Shown here piece after piece: positions 6,873 through 10,931 of a stretch of 10,931 bases of DNA. The first letter of the stretch is position 1, and every line of letters starts with the position of its first letter. The translations under genes were made by a program, and so were the position numbers. The notes under the pieces are model-generated. The model saw only the letters and a list, made by a program, of their open reading frames with translations, did not search any database and was not told the origin of the DNA. Origin of the DNA: Bacillota bacterium (GTDB taxonomy: Bacteria > Bacillota > Clostridia > Christensenellales > CALWSW01); NCBI GenBank assembly GCA_023402915.1, contig JAEYFO010000155.1:1-10931 (forward strand), in the 5' to 3' direction.

Positions 6873-8498
6873 ATGACACTGCTCGATGGTCTGAAATTGC
6901 TGGGAGGACTGGGAATCTTCCTTTATGGAATGCACCTGCTGGGCGAAAGCCTGGAAGCGGCGGCGGGCACGCGGCTCAAGGGGCTGATCGAGGCGCTGAC
7001 GAAGAACCGGTTCATGGGCGTGCTGGTCGGCATGCTGGTCACGGCGGTCATCCAAAGCTCCTCCGCCACGACGGTCATGGTGGTGGGCTTTGTCAACGCC
7101 GGGTTGATGACCCTTTCGCAGGCCGTGGGCGTCATCATGGGCGCAAATATCGGCACGACCATCACCGGCCAGATCATCGCCCTGAAGGTGGACGAGCTGG
7201 CGCTGCCGCTGATCTTCCTCGGCGTGATCCTGATGCTCAGCACGAAGAAAAATGTGCTCCGCCATACGGGCGGCGTGCTGGTGGGCCTTGGATTGCTGTT
7301 TTTCGGCATGCAGTATATGTCCGGCGCGATGAAGCCCCTGCGGGACGTGCAGGCCTTCCGGGACTTCATGACCAGCTTCTCCAACCCGCTCATCGGCGTG
7401 CTGGCCGGCGCGCTCTTCACGGCGGTCATCCAGAGCTCTTCGGCTTCTGTCGGCATTTTGCAGTCCCTCTCCATGGAGGGCCTCATCGGGATCGACAGCG
7501 CGATCTTCGTCCTTTGCGGCATGAACATCGGCACGTGCGTGACGGCGCTGCTGGCCTCCGCCGGGACGAACCGCACGGGCAAGCGGGCGGCCGTGGTGCA
7601 TCTGCTCTTTAACGTCATCGGCACGGCGCTGTTTTTGCTGGGAGCGACGCTGCTGCCCGTGGGCCGCTGGATGGAAGCCATGCGGCCGGGCGACCCTGCC
7701 GGGCAGATCGCCAACGCCCACACGATCTTCAATATCGCCGCGACGATCGTGCTCTTCCCCTGCGCCGGCCTGATGGAAAAGCTGGCCTGCCTGATCGTGC
7801 CGGGAAAGGAGCAGGCCGAAAGCGAAATGCACTTGCAGTATCTGAACGATCTGGTGCTGTCCACGCCTACCGTGGCCGTGGCGCAGGTCAAGCGGGAGCT
7901 GGAGCGCATGGGCGGCATTGCGCTGGAAAACTTCAACCGGGCCTGCACGGCCTTTGAAACGCAGGACGAGAGCCTGATCCAAAAGGTGGAAGAGACGGAA
8001 AAGACGCTGAATTTCCTCAACAAGCAGATCACTTCCTATATGGTGAAGGTGGCCACGCTGGAAATTCCCGATCAGGACGCGAAGAACCTCGCCAGCTATT
8101 TCCACGTGGTGAGCGACTTTGAACGCATCGGCGACCATGCGGAGAACATTTCGGAATATGCCGCGGCGCGCATCAAGCAGAAGCTGCATTTTTCTCCGGC
8201 GGCGGCGAAGGAGCTTTCCGGTATGGCTGCGGAGGTGGCGCAGATCGTCGGCGCGGCCATCCGGCTCTTTGACGAAGAGGGCAGGGACGCGCCCCTCAAG
8301 GAGGAGATCGACCGGCTGGAAAACGACATCGACGAGCAGACCCGCATCCTGCGCGACAGGCACATCGAGCGCCTGGGCCGCCGCGAATGCGACCCGGCGG
8401 CGGGCATGTATTTTGTGGACATGATCACGAACATGGAGCGCGTGGCCGACCATGCCACGAACGTGGGCTTTGCGCTGCTCAAGGAAACGCGCGCGTAA
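6873..8498 (+). CDS. Na+/phosphate cotransporter with PhoU-like C-terminal domain
   Basis: A 541-residue inner-membrane symporter of the PF02690 type (NptA/YjbB-like), expected to move inorganic phosphate with sodium. Two inverted-topology repeats are visible: VIQSSSATT at 59-67 with GANIGTT at 90-96, and VIQSSSASV at 185-193 with GMNIGTC at 216-222. The QSSS motifs are the transport core. From about residue 330 the protein becomes a helical cytoplasmic PhoU-like domain with the paired motifs DFERIGDHAENI (415-426) and NMERVADHATNV (520-531). ATG 6873 is chosen, with GGAGAGGA at 6856-6863; the frame stays open upstream to an ATG at 6777, but that lies inside the promoter region. Transcribed alone. 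Regulation by phosphate starvation is suggested by the Pho-box-like array upstream. Confidence 0.93.
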   Translation: MTLLDGLKLLGGLGIFLYGMHLLGESLEAAAGTRLKGLIEALTKNRFMGVLVGMLVTAVIQSSSATTVMVVGFVNAGLMTLSQAVGVIMGANIGTTITGQIIALKVDELALPLIFLGVILMLSTKKNVLRHTGGVLVGLGLLFFGMQYMSGAMKPLRDVQAFRDFMTSFSNPLIGVLAGALFTAVIQSSSASVGILQSLSMEGLIGIDSAIFVLCGMNIGTCVTALLASAGTNRTGKRAAVVHLLFNVIGTALFLLGATLLPVGRWMEAMRPGDPAGQIANAHTIFNIAATIVLFPCAGLMEKLACLIVPGKEQAESEMHLQYLNDLVLSTPTVAVAQVKRELERMGGIALENFNRACTAFETQDESLIQKVEETEKTLNFLNKQITSYMVKVATLEIPDQDAKNLASYFHVVSDFERIGDHAENISEYAAARIKQKLHFSPAAAKELSGMAAEVAQIVGAAIRLFDEEGRDAPLKEEIDRLENDIDEQTRILRDRHIERLGRRECDPAAGMYFVDMITNMERVADHATNVGFALLKETRA

Positions 8499-8545
8499 CA
8501 AGCAAAACGGATCCGGGGCAAAGCGCTTTGGTTTCAGAGTGTCGA

Positions 8546-8571
8546 AAAAGCGGCCGGGCGCCGCTTTTTTG
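8546..8571. terminator. Two-way terminator after the Na/phosphate cotransporter
   Basis: AAAAAGCGGC (8546-8555) pairs with GCCGCTTTTT around the loop CGGGC and is followed by T to 8571. The A and T arms make it usable from both strands. It lies 48 bases after the cotransporter stop. Confidence 0.9.
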
Positions 8572-8595
8572 CGTTTTGCGGGTCTGCCTCTTCCG

Positions 8596-8690
8596 CGTTC
8601 GCTTCCGGACGGCAAAAACCCGCAGGCAACAAACCCCGTGGGGGGTCTCCGTTCTGGCGCGCAGGTCGTCAGAGCCGGAAGCGTGGAACG
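8596..8690. other. Long inverted repeat in the convergent gap
   Basis: CGTTCGCTTCCGG (8596-8608) pairs with CCGGAAGC (8675-8682) and GAACG (8686-8690), 13 pairs with a three-base bulge. The loop holds a further hairpin, ACCCC with GGGGT (8633-8646). A 12-base direct repeat ACGGCAAAAACC lies at 8609 and 8688. The gap 8499-8804 otherwise holds no gene. Whether this is transcribed is unknown. Confidence 0.4.
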
Positions 8691-8804
8691 GCAAAAACCG
8701 GGGCAAAACGCTCCGGTTTGCTGTTTTTGGGGAAGTTCTTAAAATATGAAAGTGCGAAAAAAGACCGATTGCCGCGCGCCCTTCAAAACCGGCGATCCAG
8801 CAGC

Positions 8805-9194
8805 TCAGCCGATCGTCAGCTCGTCGTAGCCGGTCTGGGGGTCAAAGGCGCGGGAAAAGGCCGTTTCTTCGAGCGCGAGCAGCACCAGCTCACAGGTGGT
8901 GTTGACGAGGCAGCCGGGCATGAGATGGCCGCCGAGGGCGGAAAGGTCTTTTCGCGAAAGAGCCAGGTGCAGGTGGCAGCCGTCCGGGGAAAGCGTGCCG
9001 TGGGCGGAGAGGATCTCCATGTCCTCGACAAGATGATGGACGGCCTGTCCGCCCGCGTCCCGCAGGCAAATTTCATACAGGCAGCCCACAGCGCTCACCA
9101 CCGCCCCGGCGGAAATGTTTTCGCGGCGGACGATGGATTCGATGGAGCGGAGCAGGTCGTCGCCCCGGCGCAGACGGACGCAAATGCAGCGCAT
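8805..9194 (-). CDS. PCC (DUF296) domain protein, PD1-like
   Basis: A single-domain protein of 129 residues matching the PCC/DUF296 family (COG1661), small trimer-forming proteins often labelled as DNA-binding by analogy with plant AT-hook proteins. The features seen are an N-terminal RLRRGDDLLRSIESIVRREN segment, a SAVGCLYEICL strand, the hallmark HLHLALSRKD with His74 and His76, and GGHLMPGCLV at 88-97 with His90, which could bind a metal together. There is no AT-hook, so sequence-specific DNA binding is not supported. The start ATG 9194-9192 has a full AAGGAGG 7 bases upstream. The gene is alone and divergent from the ABC lipoprotein gene. Its role in the cell is unknown. Confidence 0.88.
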   Translation of the reverse strand: MRCICVRLRRGDDLLRSIESIVRRENISAGAVVSAVGCLYEICLRDAGGQAVHHLVEDMEILSAHGTLSPDGCHLHLALSRKDLSALGGHLMPGCLVNTTCELVLLALEETAFSRAFDPQTGYDELTIG

Positions 9195-9262
9195 GAAAGT
9201 TCCTCCTTTGGAAAGTGAAGTTGGAAAACAGGGTTGAAAAGCAAAGGGATTTTTGAAAACAA

Positions 9263-9352
9263 GAAAAACGCTCCGTGGGAAAACGCCCGCAGCGGCGGAG
9301 CCCTCAAAAGCATCGGCGGGCAGGGGCGTTTCGGTGGAATGGAACGCTTTTC
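9263..9352. other. Nested inverted repeats between PCC and ABC lipoprotein genes
   Basis: Outer arms GAAAAACGCTCC (9263-9274) and GGAACGCTTTTC (9341-9352) pair at 10 of 12 positions. Inner arms AAACGCCC (9281-9288) and GGGCGTTT (9324-9331) pair perfectly, and GCCCGC/GCGGGC offers a competing inner helix. On the minus strand the outer arm leads into GCGTTTTTC, so it could be an attenuator in the PCC leader. No gene is seen in 9195-9656 apart from these elements and the promoter and leader at 9471-9656. Confidence 0.45.
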
Positions 9353-9470
9353 AAACAGAAGCGCGGCGCTGTTTTGAGCGTAGCACTGTCAAAAGAAAAA
9401 CGCAATTCGAACGATCCTGCAAAAATCGGCTTTTTTATACAGAAAAACCGGATTTTCTGCATGAAACGTC

Positions 9471-9499
9471 TTGAAAGTTTGCATGTGCCGCAGTAAAAT
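9471..9499 (+). promoter_or_regulatory. Promoter of the ABC lipoprotein operon
   Basis: TTGAAA (9471-9476) and TAAAAT (9494-9499) are exactly 17 bases apart. Transcription would begin near 9506, giving a leader of about 150 bases. An imperfect AT-rich palindrome (9422-9456) lies just upstream. Confidence 0.7.
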
Positions 9500-9505
9500 G
9501 AACCC

Positions 9506-9616
9506 GTTGGCCGGGACGAACCGGCCGAGTAGGAATTTCCCATGGCGCAGCGGAAGCGACGCAAAGCCTGCCCGGTTTCGGGCTGAAGGGCTGCGGCCGT
9601 TTTGCGGAGGAGCCGC
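9506..9616 (+). ncRNA. Structured leader of unknown class (possible riboswitch)
   Basis: The predicted leader can form a perfect hairpin, GGCCGG (9509-9514) with CCGGCC (9521-9526). It can instead form a closing helix, CGGCCG (9522-9527) with CGGCCG (9594-9599), and the two exclude each other. Inside the larger fold are GGC(9544-9546)/GCC(9566-9568) enclosing a GGAA-capped stem, and GCCCG-GTTT-CGGGC (9570-9583). The string GACGCAAAGCC (9558-9568) equals a stretch of class I c-di-GMP riboswitches, but other required parts are not matched, so no class is assigned. Confidence 0.35.
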
Positions 9617-9656
9617 TGCGGGGGAAAAGTATGCAGAATGGAAGGAAGAACGAACC

Positions 9657-10676
9657 ATGAAACAGCTTGCAAAGATTCTCTCGCTGACCGTTGCCCTGCT
9701 GCTGGCGCTGACGGCGCTGACCGGCTGCTCCTCTTCGGCCCCTGCCGCCGACGCGACGGACGCTCCTGCCGCCGAGGGCAAGACCTTCAAGATCGGCATC
9801 CTTGAGCAGATGGAGCATCCGGCCCTCGACGCGGCGCGCGAAGGCTTTATTGACGGGCTGGCCAAGGCGGGTCTTGTCGACGGCGAAAACATCACCATCG
9901 ACTATCAGAACGCCCAAGGCGGGCAGGATAACTGCGTGACCATCGCCAATAAATTTGCCAACAGCGGCTGCGATCTGATCCTGGCCATCGCCACGAACGC
10001 CGCGCAGGCCGTCGCGGGCGTGACGGACAGCACTCCCGTGCTGGTCACCGCCGTGACCGACCCCGCCGCTTCCCAGATCGTTGCGGACAACAACGCGCCC
10101 GGCGGAAACGTCACCGGCACGAGCGACCTGACCCCCTGCGCCGAGCAGATCAAGCTGCTCAAGCGCATCCTGCCCGACGCGAAGAAAGTGGCCATGCTCT
10201 ATTGCTCGAGCGAATCCAACTCCAAGGTGCAGATCGAGCTGGCCAAGAAGGCCGCGGACGAAGCGGGCCTTGAATACGTGGACGCCACCGTCTCTAACGC
10301 CAATGACATCCAGCAGGTGGTCGAGTCCCTCGCGGGCAAGGTGGACGCCATCTACGTTCCCACCGACAACGTCATCGCCAACGGTATGCCCACCGTCGCC
10401 TCCGTGGCCACGTCCATCGGCATCCCCGTCATCTGCGGCGAAGAAGGCATGGTCGAAAACGGCGGCCTTGCCACCTATGGCATCAACTACTATAACCTCG
10501 GCCTGCTCACCGCGACGCAGGCGGTCGATATCCTCGAAAATGGCGCCGATCCCGCCACGATGCCCATCCAGTACCTGAGCGACTGCACGCTGACCCTCAA
10601 CGAAGAAGCGGCCGCCGCGCTGGGCATCACCTTCTCGCAGGACCTGCTCGACGAAGCAGCCGCTGCGAAGGACTAA
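9657..10676 (+). CDS. ABC transporter substrate-binding lipoprotein (COG2984, TrpX-like)
   Basis: Extracytoplasmic solute receptor anchored to the outer face of the membrane, 339 residues. It has a lysine-containing N-terminus, a hydrophobic core at 8-21 and a lipobox LTGC with Cys24 as the lipidation site, then a Ser/Ala/Asp linker. The mature part starts with KIGILEQMEHPALDAAREG and follows the periplasmic-binding fold of COG2984, seen in NAAQAV (114-119), VTDPAASQ (133-140), GGNVTGTSD (149-157), IYVPTDNVI (232-240) and YGINYYNLG (274-282). The best-studied relative, TrpX, binds aromatic amino acids; the substrate here is not determined. ATG 9657 has GGAAGGAAG upstream and gives a proper signal peptide. 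The frame stays open upstream to 9471 but without a signal. The next gene appears to be the permease. Confidence 0.9.
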   Translation: MKQLAKILSLTVALLLALTALTGCSSSAPAADATDAPAAEGKTFKIGILEQMEHPALDAAREGFIDGLAKAGLVDGENITIDYQNAQGGQDNCVTIANKFANSGCDLILAIATNAAQAVAGVTDSTPVLVTAVTDPAASQIVADNNAPGGNVTGTSDLTPCAEQIKLLKRILPDAKKVAMLYCSSESNSKVQIELAKKAADEAGLEYVDATVSNANDIQQVVESLAGKVDAIYVPTDNVIANGMPTVASVATSIGIPVICGEEGMVENGGLATYGINYYNLGLLTATQAVDILENGADPATMPIQYLSDCTLTLNEEAAAALGITFSQDLLDEAAAAKD

Positions 10677-10891
10677 GCTCCGCCGCGAAAAAACGCATCC
10701 GCAGGCGGACCGGCGGAATCACAAAACAGCGCAAACGGCTTTCGGCACAGGGAAATCGCGACTGTTGACCGAAAGAAAGGCAGGGCGGAAAAACACAGCC
10801 GCCCTGCCCGGTTTGTATCTGCGCGGCAGCGGCGAAAACGCTCTTTTGCCGGGCGGAGGCGCAGCACGACGGAATCGGAGGATATGGAACA
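10677..10891 (+). other. Hairpin-rich gap between lipoprotein and permease genes
   Basis: Three folds are visible. TCCGCCG (10679-10685) pairs with CGGCGGA (10711-10717). A perfect 10-pair stem joins GGCAGGGCGG (10779-10788) and CCGCCCTGCC (10799-10808). GGCGAAAA (10831-10838) pairs with TTTTGCC (10844-10850) with one bulge. The strongest lacks a T run, so it looks more like an mRNA-stabilising or partial-termination element that lets the receptor be made in excess over the permease. Confidence 0.55.
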
Positions 10892-10931
10892 ATGGAAGGG
10901 ATTTTGCTGGCGATGCAGGGCGCGCTTTCGC
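10892..10931 (+). CDS. Probable ABC transporter permease, first codons only
   Basis: ATG 10892 follows GGAGG (10877-10881) by 10 bases and opens a frame reading MEGILLAMQGALS to the window edge. The start resembles the hydrophobic N-terminus of permeases that accompany COG2984 receptors. A nearer ATG at 10884 is only 2 bases from the ribosome-binding site and gives a polar, unlikely peptide. Identification rests mostly on context. Confidence 0.6.
   Translation, partial: MEGILLAMQGALS

Larger units (their letters stand above)
8513..8719. repeat. Pair of related hairpins (8513-8535 and 8695-8719)
   Basis: CCGGGGCAAAAGCGCTTTGG plus TTT (8513-8535) and CCGGGGCAAAACGCTCCGG plus TTT (8698-8719) align with one gap and two substitutions. 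The substitutions turn G-U pairs into G-C pairs, so both copies keep the same hairpin. The second has a 10-pair stem (8695-8704 with 8710-8719), followed on the minus strand by T, and is a likely terminator for the leftward PCC gene. Confidence 0.5.

Noticed and set aside
6753..8615. Long minus-strand open frame opposite the Na/phosphate cotransporter
   Set aside because: Antisense shadow rich in His and Arg; the plus-strand protein is unmistakable.
9509..9526. Guanidine-II (mini-ykkC) hairpin
   Set aside because: The loop contains ACGA, but with an extra closing mismatch, and the second ACGR hairpin that the class needs is missing.
9471..9656. Upstream extension of the ABC lipoprotein frame
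   Set aside because: It would start in the -35 box and would bury the signal peptide and lipobox inside the protein.
9195..9656. T-box leader for the TrpX-like receptor
   Set aside because: The conserved TGGNACCGCG antiterminator sequence is absent; the closest string, CGGTGGAATGGAAC, does not fit.

Overview
The window looks like ordinary chromosome from a GC-rich Firmicute, most likely a Clostridia-type anaerobe. The reasons are strong GGAGG ribosome-binding sites, a SAM-I (S-box) riboswitch with an intrinsic terminator in front of metK, a PurF of the Bacillus type with a propeptide and four Fe-S cysteines, sigma-A-like promoters with 17-base spacers, and AT-rich control islands set in GC-rich coding DNA. 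The lineage is inferred from these traits; no species can be named.

Layout, left to right. (1) metK runs leftward off the window edge behind a long leader carrying the SAM-I riboswitch. A TtcA-like tRNA thiolase is divergent from it. (2) purC and purF form a tight rightward pair whose reading frames overlap by 8 bases. (3) A small cassette follows: a leftward XRE repressor-like gene and a rightward two-CxxC membrane microprotein, fired from back-to-back promoters that share one -35 region, next to an AT-rich block of overlapping palindromes. The cassette lies between two nearly identical 49-base direct repeats (one mismatch), each a two-way terminator. (4) A leftward UPF0104/LPG-synthase-type membrane protein. 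(5) After a roughly 420-base A-rich gap, a rightward Na/phosphate cotransporter with PhoU-like tail, preceded by four hexamers at 10-11 base pitch that resemble a Pho box. (6) A leftward PCC/DUF296 protein, separated from the cotransporter by a gap full of hairpins. (7) A rightward ABC-transporter lipoprotein with a structured leader, then a hairpin-rich gap and the first codons of the probable permease.

The genes serve separate jobs: SAM supply, tRNA thiolation, purine synthesis, phosphate uptake and solute uptake. They do not form one visible pathway. I see no tRNA, rRNA, CRISPR array, insertion sequence or prophage. No complete new system is evident. The most unusual object is the repeat-flanked XRE/zinc-ribbon cassette (about 4540-5315). 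Next come the candidate Pho box and the folded leader upstream of the lipoprotein gene.
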